Assembly: GCA_964036315.1 (NCBI GenBank)
Contig: OZ038487.1
Location: 53,541,282-53,605,281, forward strand
Length of the DNA: 64,000 bases
Direction of reading: 5' to 3'
From: Acanthosepion esculentum
Taxonomy: Eukaryota; Mollusca; Cephalopoda; Sepiida; Sepiidae
The translations under genes were made by a program, and so were the position numbers. Shown here one piece after another: positions 22,501 to 33,184 of this stretch (positions within the stretch are counted from its first letter, which is position 1; every line of letters starts with the position of its first letter). The notes under the pieces are model-generated. The model had not been told where the DNA came from, made no database searches, and saw only the letters and a list, made by a program, of their open reading frames with translations.

Positions 22501-22570
22501 TTCTGTCTTTTCTCTCTCTCTCTTTCTCTTTTCTGTCTTTTCTCTCTCTCTCTTTCTCTTTTCTGTCTTT
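19565..22570. repeat. 3-kb polypyrimidine tandem array, (CTGTC/T-run/(CT)n) units
   Basis: The array is built from variable units of about 22-30 bp. Each has a ctgtc core, a run of 4-7 T and a (CT)n block of changing length. The plus strand is nearly devoid of A over 3 kb and has G only in the ctgtc core. Sub-arrays are visible: about 23-bp units near 20670-21120 and about 26-bp units near 21650-22080. Both strands give very long open frames (over 900 codons) of S/F/L or K/R/E repeats, which follow from the repeat and are not evidence of a gene. Homopurine-homopyrimidine DNA of this kind can adopt triplex (H-DNA) structure. Confidence 0.97.
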
Positions 22571-23341
22571 CACCCTTTTCTGTTTTTCTATTGATTTTCT
22601 CTCCCCTTTGATTTTTTATTCATAATATTTTTGCTTCTCTGTCTTGACACTTCTCTTATTTTTTCAGTCTCTTTTTTTAACTTTCAAGTCTGTCGGATTC
22701 ATTTGTCTACATATTCATATAAGATTTTGCATATTTTTTACATTATTATTTCAAAATCAGATACTTAATGACAGGTGTAGAGTTGCAGTCTTTTTGTCTT
22801 AAAATTTGCTTTATTTTTTATTATTTTCTTTTTTTCTTCAATATTACTGTGTGCATTAAAGTATTATTTTTTAATAGATTTTTTTTCTATAGAAATTGAT
22901 ATTTTTGAAAACCATAACAAAAATAAAACTTTCCAAATAAAAACTGTAACTAAAATACAACTTCTAATAAATAAATTATTGATAAAATAAGGCATAAGAA
23001 TAGAAAACAATTTATGGAAAAAAAAATCATTCTGAAAACATCATGTGTATTGACTGACACAAGAAAAGTACATTTTAAAAGAAAAGGAACACAACTTAGC
23101 CATATACACAAGCATCTTTAACAGAAAAAGAAGCAATACTAAGAAACAAACCTTTTTACTTACAGTTCATTCCAAAATTAAAATCAGATTAATAAAATTA
23201 TAAAGATAATCGTCTGGGAGTTGTCTGATTCTTGTCAAACATATACTTCAAATTTATGGAAATATAAAAATCTAATTTTATAGAATTTCACTTTTTCATA
23301 CAATATATGATTAATTAAAATGTTTCAATTTATATGCAACT
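22571..23341. other. no gene or element recognised
   Basis: AT-rich sequence between the polypyrimidine array and a mariner copy. Confidence 0.4.
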
Positions 23342-23876
23342 ATTAGGTTGAGCCATAAGTAATTTCTGTTTTTGGTAACTAAATGATGAATGTATAATCA
23401 TAAATACTAATCCTACATGGCAGTTAAGGATAAATTTAGAGTACACCAACATACCTTAGTTTCTGCATGGCAGCGTACACAGTGGGTGAAAGGAAAAATG
23501 TTGTTCTCCAGGCAAGTACAAGGCTGTATACATAATAACACAGGAAAAATGTTGGAACTTGATTGGTCAGTTCCATCCCACCTGCCATATTTACCTGATT
23601 TTTCACCAAATGATTATTACCTTGTTCAGTCACTGAAAAGCACTTTCATGGTGAAAACTTTTCTCTAATAAAAAACAGATTTAAGTCTATCAAAATTTTT
23701 TTTTCACAGTAAAAGCAATAGAATTTTAATCAAAAGTTATCAAGAAGTGGCCTGATTAGTGGTAACAAGTCATTGCAAATAATGGCAAATATATAATCAA
23801 ATAAAATATAAATGTACTTTATTTTTGTAAGATGAAATTGATAAACAAAAATGGAAATTTTTGACATCCTAATATG
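23342..23876 (+). mobile_element. mariner element, internally deleted
   Basis: The left end ttaggttgagccataagtaa is a typical mariner terminal repeat preceded by TA. A degenerate reverse-complement end lies near 23850-23875 (gacatcctaata). An open 83-codon stretch at 23417-23668 encodes the C-terminal part of a DD34D-type transposase, including LELDWSVPSHLPYLPDFSPN followed by DYYL. The last catalytic D is kept. The second catalytic position in the expected HQDNARPH region is replaced (FSRQVQGCIHNN), and the N-terminal half is missing. Confidence 0.8.
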
Positions 23877-24029
23877 TCAAAAGAATTAATTGAAGATGAC
23901 GGAGGATAAAAATTAATAACAAATGACCATACATTTTCAAACAAATGCTGAATTCAGTTAGAAAAAAAAAATTATCATGCAGGATATTTTGTTCATAGAA
24001 CTTAAATTCAAACTTTCTTCAGTGTTCAT

Positions 24030-24445
24030 TGATTGATTCACAAACTGTTGATATTGTTTTCTGCAACAAAATTCATTTGTGGATGAAAATTTCTCACCAC
24101 CTGCATACAGATGCTTATAATGAATCTCTAAAAATTTTCAGTAGGATTCACATCTTGTGATGTGATTATGCAGGCTACCCCATAAATTGATGAATTTTTA
24201 AAGCCTAATTTAGCTATATATTCAATGATCACAATAACAGCGTGGTCTGAAGCACTGTCAAGTATAAATACCACATTTTGTTTGAATGCCAATTTTGTTA
24301 AGTCGTGTCTAAATATTGATCCTCAGGAAATCATGAGTAGAAAAGGTAATTTTGACATCATCAGTATTTCTCTAGGGGCAAGCTCAGTGTCAATGATTCC
24401 TGCCCAAAATATAATCCCACTGCCCACTTTACTAGTATATCACCA
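24030..24445 (-). mobile_element. Tc1-like transposase fragment
   Basis: Read on the minus strand it shows GSGIIFWAGIIDT near 24400-24440, a block VVFILDSASDHAVIVIIEY in the place of the usual FQQDN-PKHT region (near 24225-24285), and a degenerate WPA-S-DVNPTENF near 24130-24180, corresponding to the SPDLNPIEN motif of Tc1 family DDE transposases. Frameshifts and stops break it. Key catalytic residues appear partly lost. Confidence 0.6.
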
Positions 24446-24525
24446 GGAGAAGCTTAGTATCTCCCTATAGGCACCACCCTTTACATCAATCTTCAAAACC
24501 ATTCTAACAAATTACAATGTATATT

Positions 24526-24555
24526 TTCTAGAATGTTATTTTCTAGAATGTTACA
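24526..24555. promoter_or_regulatory. tandem heat-shock-element-like motif
   Basis: Two 15-bp repeats each contain TTCtaGAAtgTT, the inverted nTTCnnGAAn arrangement bound by heat shock factor. A classical CCAAT-box sequence (agccaatcagg) follows near 24659. The sequence match is clear; regulatory function is inference. Confidence 0.35.
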
Positions 24556-24984
24556 CATCTGAGAAAGGTTGAAGAATGTTCTGGTAATAACCTCAAGAAG
24601 TAGAAAAGGAGATAATTTGTTTGAACTTTGACATCACATTGGCTCACATTGTTGGGAGGAGCCAATCAGGTTGGAATATTCATCACCATTTATTTTAGGT
24701 TTGCCATCTTTTTTTTTTTCTGTATGAAAAAACTTTCCCACTTTTCTTACCTGTAGAATGGATATGTAGAATAGCAGCAGACTATGCCAAAATGAACCTT
24801 CACTGAACCTTTGGGTTATACCTTGATTGGTATATTTGTTTATCATTTGATATTTACACAAACTTTTATAAATGTAAATATTTTCTATTTAAACGTTTAA
24901 TAAGAAAACAAACCTTCATGCCATATCATGTACCATCTTGGATTTTTTTTATGTGGCATTTCAAACTGCTTGCTATCAATGCAA

Positions 24985-25036
24985 GAATTCTAGAAAATTC
25001 CAGAATGCCTGCAATCAATGCAAGAAAGTTCTAGAA
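24985..25036. promoter_or_regulatory. cluster of perfect heat-shock-element motifs
   Basis: Bases 24988-25005 contain TTCtaGAAaaTTCcaGAA, four contiguous inverted pentamers. Bases 25024-25036 contain GAAagTTCtaGAA, three more. They lie in two imperfect tandem copies of a segment of about 40 bp that begins atcaatgcaag. Binding by heat shock factor is plausible, but no downstream gene is recognised. Confidence 0.35.
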
Positions 25037-25309
25037 AATGGAGAGAGTCCAAACCATGGTTGAAAACAAAAGACTTGTTTCTTGTGAGGTCTAGAAAATC
25101 GCAAATAAAAAATATTCTGGAATATCTCAAATAAGAAAAAAATTCTCAACAGAGGCAAAGTGTTACTCCAACTATGATTAAATGGCTCTGAAGTTATTAA
25201 ATCGTCATATGACAAAGTCAATGCTTTTGCAATAAACTTTGCTTCTATAAGGACCATTCCTTATCTGACTTCCCCCTTCTCACAAAGCACAAATTTTATA
25301 ATATTTCTA

Positions 25310-25790
25310 TCATAATGCAGGAAGTTTCTAGACTCATGAAAATCCTTGACTCTAAGAAGGCCACTTAAGAGTATCAGCTCAGAGTTATCTCCAATACTGT
25401 GAAAACTGTTTAATCGCTGTCTGAAAGAGAGGTGCATCCCAAGTTACAAGTTGTTGGAAGGTGTCAACTGTGAGCCCTGTTTTTAAGAATGAGAATTAAT
25501 GCTCATCCCTGTTGCAATATTAACCCATTAGCCTTCTTAGTGACATTATCACACTATTTGAATCTATAATTCACAAAAAAGTTGTTGAACACGTTAACAG
25601 GAAAAACCTTCTGAGCAGAAACCAACATGGATTTTTCTGTTAAATGCACTGCTGATATCTTAACTGTCATTGCCCACAGAAACAGCAAAGTACTAAACAA
25701 TAAATTTATCATGAGGACCATCATACTAGATATATCATTTGATATGATATATCTAGTGTTGAACACCATCACTTGGTGTTCAACACTAGA
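25310..25790 (+). mobile_element. LINE family B, RT N-terminal fragment
   Basis: Following frames gives LDSKKAT (near 25350), CIPSCWKVSTVSPVFKN (near 25432-25490), ISLLSDIITLFESIIHKKVV (near 25530-25590), NRKNLLSRNQHGF (near 25597) and CTADILTVIAHRNSKVL, then ILDISFDM (near 25640-25745). These are the N-terminal RT blocks of the CR1/Jockey type. The copy stops inside the fourth block, where a set of nested palindromes begins. Confidence 0.75.
25726..25789. repeat. two overlapping perfect hairpins
   Basis: The first hairpin has 13-nt arms at 25726-25738 and 25744-25756 (ctagatatatcat). The second has 16-nt arms at 25753-25768 and 25774-25789 (ctagtgttgaacacca). Both are perfect, with 5-nt loops, and they share ctag. 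Fragments of the same motifs repeat again to about 25830. Confidence 0.9.
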
Positions 25791-25885
25791 TATATTGAAC
25801 ACCATCACTTGATAAGACACTAGAAGTGTTGAAACAAAATGGCTATTTTTGTAGTGATTTTGTAACACATTTGTTATAATTTTCA

Positions 25886-25892
<7 letters not shown>

Positions 25893-25933
<41 letters not shown>
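25893..25933. repeat. (TA)n microsatellite
   Basis: About 41 bp of TA, directly followed by a copy of repeat R3. Confidence 0.95.
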
Positions 25934-25936
<3 letters not shown>

Positions 25937-26270
25937 TTAAAGGTCAAGTATGGATCGGAATCTGACAGGATGATAAAATAAAGAACAAATATGAAACATA
26001 TATCAATCTAATGTGTTTCACTTTTATTAAAGCCTTGTCAGAGATTGAGAGAAAACAGACAAAAAGACAGAAACATTGGTATTTTCAATTTTGTTTGGGT
26101 CAGTTCTCATTCGTCAGACAAGTGTATTAAGAACCGTAGATAATTCTATCTGTATGTAAGTCTGTGAAGATTCTTGTATGTCTAAATGGGCATCAGATGG
26201 TAATGTATATTCATAATTGTGTATGTGTGTCTGTCTAGTGGGAGTTCTGAGGCGTTTGTGCAGTCAGCCA
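25934..26270 (+). repeat. interspersed repeat R3 copy
   Basis: It includes gatgataaaataaagaac, gtttcacttttattaaagc and gtgtgtctgtctag. The same blocks occur inverted at 39935-40255, and the first part occurs again at 46003-46076. All copies touch or lie near TA-rich DNA. Non-coding; class unknown. Confidence 0.6.
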
Positions 26271-27499
26271 GCACAGTGGGGTGTCACATGATTCTAATTT
26301 ATGGCTGACCTCTTTAAGCATGTATTCTTTGTATTAGATAGATATAAAAGTTAGATTCTTTAAGAACGGATTCAAAGAAAGAGGTAATGATTTAGGTGTG
26401 TATTTATAGTTGCTAATAATGTTATATTAACAAAAACCAAAATACACCAAAAATATCATGGGAAATAAGAAAAACAATAAGTAATCTGTGATAATAAATA
26501 AAAAATTAACAAACAGCACAATAAAATAGATACAAATAACTGCATTTGGATCTGCAATTATTTCTACTCAGTAGGCCATAGAATAATTTGAAATATAAGT
26601 GCTACCCATAAACCTAAAACAGACTGTTGCAGCTCAATATTGACCTCAGTGTCAATTTTTAGAATTACATATGCTCTGTCCCTCATATTGTGCACTTTCA
26701 TTCATAAATATAGCATACCTTAATATTATCTTTTTATCATACACACACACACACATATATATATAATATTGCATTTTGTATGTGTGGATTATTATTTCTT
26801 CTTCGGTAATTGTGCATGATAAATGAATCATCAGAATCTCTTTTGGATTTACTCTTGTCTTTTACTTACAAAAAATCACAACCACCTGAACACATTTCTA
26901 TTGAACATTATGAAGTCTGTTGTTAAGAACTTGGCTAAACAAAATATGTGAAATCTTAAAAATTGCCAAACAAAAACACCAAACAACCATTACCTAATTT
27001 AGGCAAATAAATGTACATATTCGCACCATAAACAAATCGGTAAGTGAAAACTTTTTCTTTTTATATTTGTCTTACTCTTCTGCACTCACTTCACCCAGCT
27101 GACTACTGTTTGTAAATTCATTACCCAAATGGACAGTTTAACAAGTGTACATTTGTAACAACTTTTAGCATATAGTAAATAACTGACTTCTATACAAGTG
27201 TTGCACATTTTTACTCATTCCTAGAAAGTGATGTTGATCAGCTGGAAAATACTTGAAAAAGCAAGCTATCACCTTGATAGTCAATTTAGTTTGAATCTAA
27301 GTGGAATACTGATCTTTTAAAAAAATTTATTCAACCATTCTAATAGCATATTCTTTATTTAAGAATATAAATATTTGCTGAGAGGGTGAGTATTGTAACT
27401 CCAGTGGGAAGGAAATGAGTCTTACTTGCTTATCAGGTAATTTTATTGTATTAAGTTATCTCGGATCCTATGACAGGCTTTGTTTTTTTTTTTACTTTA
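26271..27499. other. no gene seen
   Basis: AT-rich DNA with a short (CA)n-(TA)n tract at 26740-26766. No other motif recognised. Confidence 0.4.
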
Positions 27500-27850
27500 C
27501 CCAAGCATCACTCACAGTAGAGGACTACTGAGTGAGATTATTGTAAGGGCATAATGGAGTGGAAAGGAGAACAGAAGATGTGCATATTATGAGGATATGT
27601 AGGATAGATAATGGTTGAGCATAAATCTGAACAGGTCAAGATTGTAGTGGTCAGGAAGCATTCTCTTAAGAGTCTGTTCTCTAAAGCAACAGTTCTAGGG
27701 ATGAAGCTCTCTCAGTAGAATTTATTCCTTACCAAAGGAATATAAAGGTTATAGGAATGATTTGACACAATGAACATGACACGACATATCATAGCTGTGA
27801 ACGTCTGAACTGGTAGAACTAAGGATTGTAGCTCATTCTATATTTTTTAC
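27500..27850 (-). mobile_element. LINE family B, 3'-end fragment
   Basis: The minus-strand 3' region is collinear with the other B copies: gctgtgaacgtctgaactgg near 27792, gatgaagctctctcagtag near 27700, aggtcaagattgtagtgg near 27634, gaggatatgtaggatag near 27590, and the distal actgagtgagattattg near 27529. A run of T at 27481-27493 lies just outside, as expected for an A-tail on the minus strand. Confidence 0.7.
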
Positions 27851-29269
27851 TATTTTCCCAGTTTCTGATAAAAATTTGAATATTAATTTTGCAATATCTG
27901 AGTACTTTTAACTTCCATAACACATAAGTGAGCCTTTGTTAATAAAATTGTGACTGTATGTGTTGTTTTTTGTGCAAGCTCATTAACATCTTCTTTTTAA
28001 TAGTAACATCTTTTTTGCCGTTATATGTCAAGTTTTTTTAGTACTGTCTTCATGCATTAGTTTGTTTTATCTTGCTTTTATTTCTGTTATAAAATATTTA
28101 CTATGAAACATATCCTATAATGATTGTGTTTTTCCCTCCCTTCATTACTTTGCATGACTATTACGCCCTGCCAATACATCACAAATAATGGACTAATCCA
28201 TTCTGATCGCACGGAAAGACAAGACATATCAGAGACACTCTATGATTTCAGTGAGAAAGAGAACTATAGATAGATGTGTTTAAGTTCTCCTGCTAATAAT
28301 GCCTAAATAATAGAGTTTTCCATTTTGATCATGTGAGAAGATAAAAGACATCAAAGACACTACTTAGTTTCAGTGAGAAAATGAAAGAAAGAAAGAAGGG
28401 AAGATAGAAGTGTTAAACAGCTGTTTCAGTGAAATGGAAAATTTTGCCGATTCCAAATCTTTTCATTTGTACCTCCTTACTTTTTAAAATAATTACCAGA
28501 ATTCATATTTATTATTGTTATTGCAATATTTTGTTAAAGTTGCTAAGCTCAAATGTACTATGATGTGATAGAATTTCTAGGGATATTTTATTGTTGTAGA
28601 TCTCGCATTGAGCTTATTAAATCATTGACTGAAGATTCATCAGAAATTTTCATGGAAACTAGCTTAGTTTTATTGATGTTCGGTTGTTTATTTTTTATGA
28701 TTAATATATTTATAATTTGTCGCACTGTAAAAGCATTATAATACTTTTAACCCTGCATCAGTCACATGGGGTGTTTTGTTACCCCCAAATTTTAAAAGTA
28801 TTCATAATTCCTCATTGACAACTTGTTTCTTTTTCTCCTTCACCCTAATTTACTGACTCAGGGTGTGTTGCACAGTTGTAGCTCAGTTGTTATGGGAGGT
28901 AGATGCCAGGGGACTATCCATTTTCAAAAATCTGCAGTGACTAACACAAAATTAATAAGTTTAATTTCTGATAAAAGAAAGTTATTGAGGCTTTTAAATC
29001 ACTTGGTGCTTGAGCTTGGTTTTAACAAAGCCTTTCATTCATGACTAAACTAGTGGTCAACTCAGCCTGTTATTTCAGTCTTCTTGTATTCAGTTGAAAA
29101 TTTTTTTCTCTACCCTAGATTTATTAAGCCATTAAAATTTTCATCAATATAGTTTCAGAAATAGACTAAATATCTATTGGTATCATCACATTCCAAACAA
29201 TGTTGTCCTTTAACAAACCGACTTAGGGTATATAGAGCTGATTAACCACAAATGTTGGCTTCAATGGAC
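27851..29269. other. no gene seen; contains a tandem duplication
   Basis: AT-rich DNA. Two open frames of 62 and 73 codons (28553-28741, 28823-29044) show no domain or splice support. Confidence 0.4.
28186..28420. repeat. diverged tandem duplication, about 120-bp unit
   Basis: Two adjacent copies share a ccattctgatc/ccattttgatc block, an agacat-c-gagacact block and tttcagtgagaaa at equal spacing (about 28186-28300 and 28306-28420). Confidence 0.6.
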
Positions 29270-29524
29270 ATGATATTTTGTCTAAGGAAACGTTTTATGA
29301 AGAACTCAAAAGTGGCAAGGAACTGAAACACAAGTCAATATAACATTTCAAAGATTCCTTATCTGATTCACTTTCTTGGATCTATATAGGTATTCATGGG
29401 ATTTAGATGCTAAAAAACTGGAAACAGGCTTTACATTCTGCAACTGTTCTACATGATGAAGAATGGATCTACCAAGCAAAATGTGCAGCTAGAAAGAGAG
29501 ATGTCTATATTTCTGAGATGAGGT
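29270..29524 (+). mobile_element. RTE-like LINE tail (family F)
   Basis: The frame near 29285-29520 reads TFYEELKSGKELKHKSI, then HFKDSLSDSLSWI, and after a stop TVLHDEEWIYQAKCAARKRD. This order (ELKSGKR, RFKD, and a basic AAxKR end) is the C-terminal tail after the RT of RTE-type elements in invertebrates. Two in-frame stops show decay. Confidence 0.55.
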
Positions 29525-29712
29525 ATTGTAATTATTTACACTATTTACATTGATTGGACTGTTGTCCCTATCTTTGTTGCCATACTCATGATGTTTCAGA
29601 CGTATATTTTGGCTTTCTTCAGCTGATTGGAATTTCAAATTGAACCCTTTATTTCCTCTGGAGTCGATTGTCCTAGTTCAACATTCTATGCCTCTTTCAG
29701 ATGTCTCAGTAT
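29525..29712 (-). repeat. interspersed repeat R1 copy
   Basis: This is the reverse-complement match to the left arm at 6936-7135, with aattatttacactattta near 29532, ttcttcagctgattggaat near 29615 and aaccctttatttcctct near 29643. Confidence 0.6.
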
Positions 29713-29837
29713 CAGTTATCTCCCTTTAACTCGACTCAACCAGTTTTTTTTTTGTTCACCTCTGCTGTAGCCAGGTATTGACCTCACTACTCCTTAGGTA
29801 AAGTCACTGAATTCAACCAACTCTTTTATCCACTGGG

Positions 29838-29838
<1 letters not shown>

Positions 29839-29882
<44 letters not shown>
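29839..29882. repeat. (TA)n microsatellite
   Basis: About 44 bp of TA. Confidence 0.95.
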
Positions 29883-30117
29883 GTGCACTTGCACAGGGAT
29901 GTAGATATAGCTGACTTGATATGTGGTCCACTGAGAGTGATGAACACTAATCATTTGATAAAAGGTATAACCCACCTAATCTGGATATCCCACATTTGCT
30001 TGATTTTAGGATTCTTAGCATTCTTGGGGTGAGTTATTGTTGTTCAATTCTCATGACTGTCTTCTGCTTGTGGCTTTGTTCCAGACAGTTAGACATAGTA
30101 AATCTATGTATTTTTTT

Positions 30118-30739
30118 CTCTCTATCTATCTGTCTATCTCTATCTGTCTATCTCTATCTGTCTATCTCTATCTGTCTATATCTATCTATCTGTCTATATC
30201 TATCTATCTTTATCTATCTATCTATCTTTATCTATCTATCTATCTTTATCTATCTATCTATCTTTATCTATCTATCTATCTTTATCTATCTATCTATCTT
30301 TATCTATCTATCTATCTTTATCTATCTATCTTTATCTATCTATCTTTATCTATCTATCTTTATCTATCTATCTTTATCTATCTATCTTTATCTATCTATC
30401 TTTATCTATCTATCTTTATCTATCTATCTTTATCTATCTATCTTTATCTATCTATCTTTATCTATCTATCTTTATCTATCTATCTTTATCTATCTATCTT
30501 TATCTATCTATCTTTATCTATCTATCTTTATCTATCTATCTTTATCTATCTATCTTTATCTATCTATCTTTATCTATCTATCTTTATCTATCTATCTTTA
30601 TCTATCTATCTTTATCTATCTATCTTTATCTATCTATCTTTATCTATCTATCTTTATCTATCTATCTTTATCTATCTATCTTTATCTATCTATCTTTATC
30701 TATCTATCTTTATCTATCTATCTTTATCTATCTCTCTCT
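30118..30739. repeat. (TATC)n array with higher-order units
   Basis: About 620 bp. It begins with irregular tctatctgtc units. It then has 18-bp units (ttta plus repeated tctatc), and from about 30320 to 30730 a very regular 14-bp unit, tttatctatctatc, repeated dozens of times. The long open frames in it encode only LSIYLYLSIFIY-type repeats. Confidence 0.97.
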
Positions 30740-30959
30740 AATAACATTATTAATATGGTGGGGTGGAGGACATCCTTTCAAGTAGATGTCCATGCAGACC
30801 TAGTGGAAAACACAACATTGCTCTACTTCAGAGCTAATATGTTTTGTGAATTTTTCACTTACTGTGCCCATCCAAGGCAAACAAAAATAAATTGGGCATT
30901 TATTAACCATACTCGGTTTAGTTTAGTTTTTACCCACCCACCATATTAATAATGTTATT
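30740..30959. repeat. perfect 23-nt inverted repeat
   Basis: Arms at 30740-30762 and 30937-30959 are exact reverse complements (starting aataacattattaatatgg), 174 bp apart. They begin exactly at the end of the TATC array, and the right arm touches the start of a Penelope-like endonuclease fragment. Confidence 0.9.
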
Positions 30960-31250
30960 TACCAGTTTAAATGTAGTTGTGGTGCTGGCTGCATAGGTAG
31001 AACTACCCTACGTCTAGATACTAGAATGCATGAACATGTACCTAAGAAAATTAAGAATGGAACATTCCAATTAGGAGATGTTCTCAACAATACATATGGT
31101 TCCGCCATTGTGGAGCACTTCATTAAAAGCCCAAATTGTACTATCAATTTAAGCACAGACTCTTTTTACAATCTTGAGTCGTGCTTGTTTGCTTTTTCAG
31201 TTGAAGGTGTTGGAAACAATTTATGTCCGATCCAGAGAGCCCTCCCGCTG
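30955..31250 (+). mobile_element. Penelope-like element, GIY-YIG endonuclease fragment
   Basis: The frame from 30960 reads YQFKCSCGAGCIGRTTLRLD, then TRMHEHVPKKI, with GSAIVEHFIKSPNC further on, and stays open to the stop at 31250. The CxC-x-GCIGRT core, a spaced R and H-E-H, and a later H...C correspond to the GIY-YIG nuclease with its cysteine/histidine finger found at the C-terminus of Penelope-like retroelements. No RT is present next to it. The Y of the YIG motif is C here. Confidence 0.6.
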
Positions 31251-31259
31251 TAAACTGTT

Positions 31260-31953
31260 AGGACTTGATGTAATTTCAATTTAGACTGTATTCTGCCTTT
31301 AATATTGTATATTATCTGTGTTTTATATTTTCCATTGAGAGATATAATCCCTCGATTTCAGCTCTGTTGAGTGAGAGCAAAACTGGTCAGCTGTGTTTGT
31401 TTCATAATTTTTTCTCCTTTTGTTTTTTATCATGAATAGTAAAATTGGTCTTACTATTTTTATTTATAATCTTTGCTGTGTGAATTCATTCATCTTTTAT
31501 ATTTTGATATTTTTTAATAAATGTAAATTTCTGTATCTAATTAAATCGTTCATTTTTTTTTAACAAAAAATCAGAAATTTCCTTTTAATACATTCAAAAT
31601 AAACATTAAAAGAAAAATCAAAAATATTAAAAAAATTTTAAGAGTCAATTATTCAAATATGTATTTTTATTATTGGCATATATTATAAAATTTATCTATT
31701 TATAACCATCCATTTTTTTTTTTTTTTTTTTTTTGAACACTGCTGTAATTACTTAGATATTGTAATACTTGACAAACAAAATAGTTACTAGTTTTTAAAT
31801 ATTAGAAAATTTTTAATTAATCAGTAACTATAAGAAAATCAATTTTCAGTTGCTATGGTTAAACTGAAGAATGTTTTACTGCACTAATTGAATTTTGAGG
31901 TATAAAGATTTTAGCACACTAATTGAAAACACTTTAATCAAGGGATTTCTCTG

Positions 31954-32025
<72 letters not shown>

Positions 32026-32034
32026 CACACACAC

Positions 32035-32066
<32 letters not shown>

Positions 32067-33184
32067 GTATGTTTGGTTTGTATATTAAATTGCGTGTAAG
32101 TGTTCAGAAAATGAAATACTGAATTTTCTTTTTTAGACTTTCAAAAATTAAAATAAAAAATATTGATTTAAAATTTAGTGCCAGTACATAATACTGAAAA
32201 AGAGTTCATCTTTAATGTTTTTCCCACAGTTACTTATTAAAATTTGAACAAGATGTATTTGCTTATGAATGATTGAACTAAAAGCAAACATCAAACAAAA
32301 AAAATATAATTATCATAATAATGAAAATTTTAGTTTTTGTTTTTTATTAGCATTTCCAATACAGTAGATGTAATTAAGTTCATAAATAATTTTCATTTTT
32401 CTGTACTTGCTCAAATTATTTCAGAAGGTCTTTAAGTAACACAAACTTTGAAACTGACTTAGAATAAAGGGAGCCTTTTCATGATTAGTATTTTATTCAA
32501 AATGTTTATTTTACATGTAAAGGTGAATGACTGTGTCTACAACCTGACAGTTACAAATTTTAATCTGAAAATTTCACTGTATAATGTTTAGCCTAGGTGA
32601 TTTAGAAGTGCTGTGTTGTACATTGACAAAGGAAATGAAAAAAATACATTATTTACTGTGTAAAATAATTGCTTTTTAATCCTTGGACTATGGACTTATT
32701 GATGTATTTACATATTTTGAAACAGAAATTCGTGGGAATAGAAGTTGTTATTAACCATATTATCTAAAGTCAAAGCCACTATTTGTCCCCCAAAATAACT
32801 AAAATATGCAATTCTGTATCCTACAAACTAAAGATTTATTTTATAATGTTTCAATGAATTTTATGTTTAATAATTTTTTCAAAAATTTTAATGTCAGAAT
32901 TGGTATAAATTCTTGAGGCTAGAATGTCTTCAGTGCCAGAAAATATGGTAATTTTAAAAACAAATTTATTTGTTATACCTTGAAGAATCTTAGTATTGTG
33001 TTTTTGGACACAAATTTCAAAGAGATTATTCCAAGCAATAGTCTTGAATGAAATGTAGTCATTTACAATTTTTGATTGGTTTTTCTTTCATCTTTTGTTG
33101 CTTTTTAAATAAAATAACAATCATAAAATCTGCCTGAGGATTTTATTCTTTTTTAAATAACAAGCTACAAGTCTTTAAGATTTT
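31260..33184. other. no gene seen; AT-rich DNA
   Basis: About 1.9 kb of AT-rich sequence with a T-tract (31712-31734) and a compound TA/CA microsatellite. No motif recognised. Confidence 0.45.
31955..32075. repeat. (TA)n-(CA)n compound microsatellite
   Basis: Alternating blocks of TA and CA dinucleotides, about 120 bp. Confidence 0.95.

Noticed and set aside
19246..22611. Open frames of over 1000 codons on the plus strand and 929 codons on the minus strand
   Set aside because: They consist only of S/F/L or K/R/E repeats generated by the polypyrimidine array in which stop codons cannot occur. No start context, domain or unique sequence supports a protein.
30118..30739. CRISPR-like array
   Set aside because: The repeats are contiguous simple-sequence units with no unique spacers.
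29996..30949. 317-codon open frame of LSIYLYLSIFIY repeats
   Set aside because: It is the translation of the TATC array with short unique ends.
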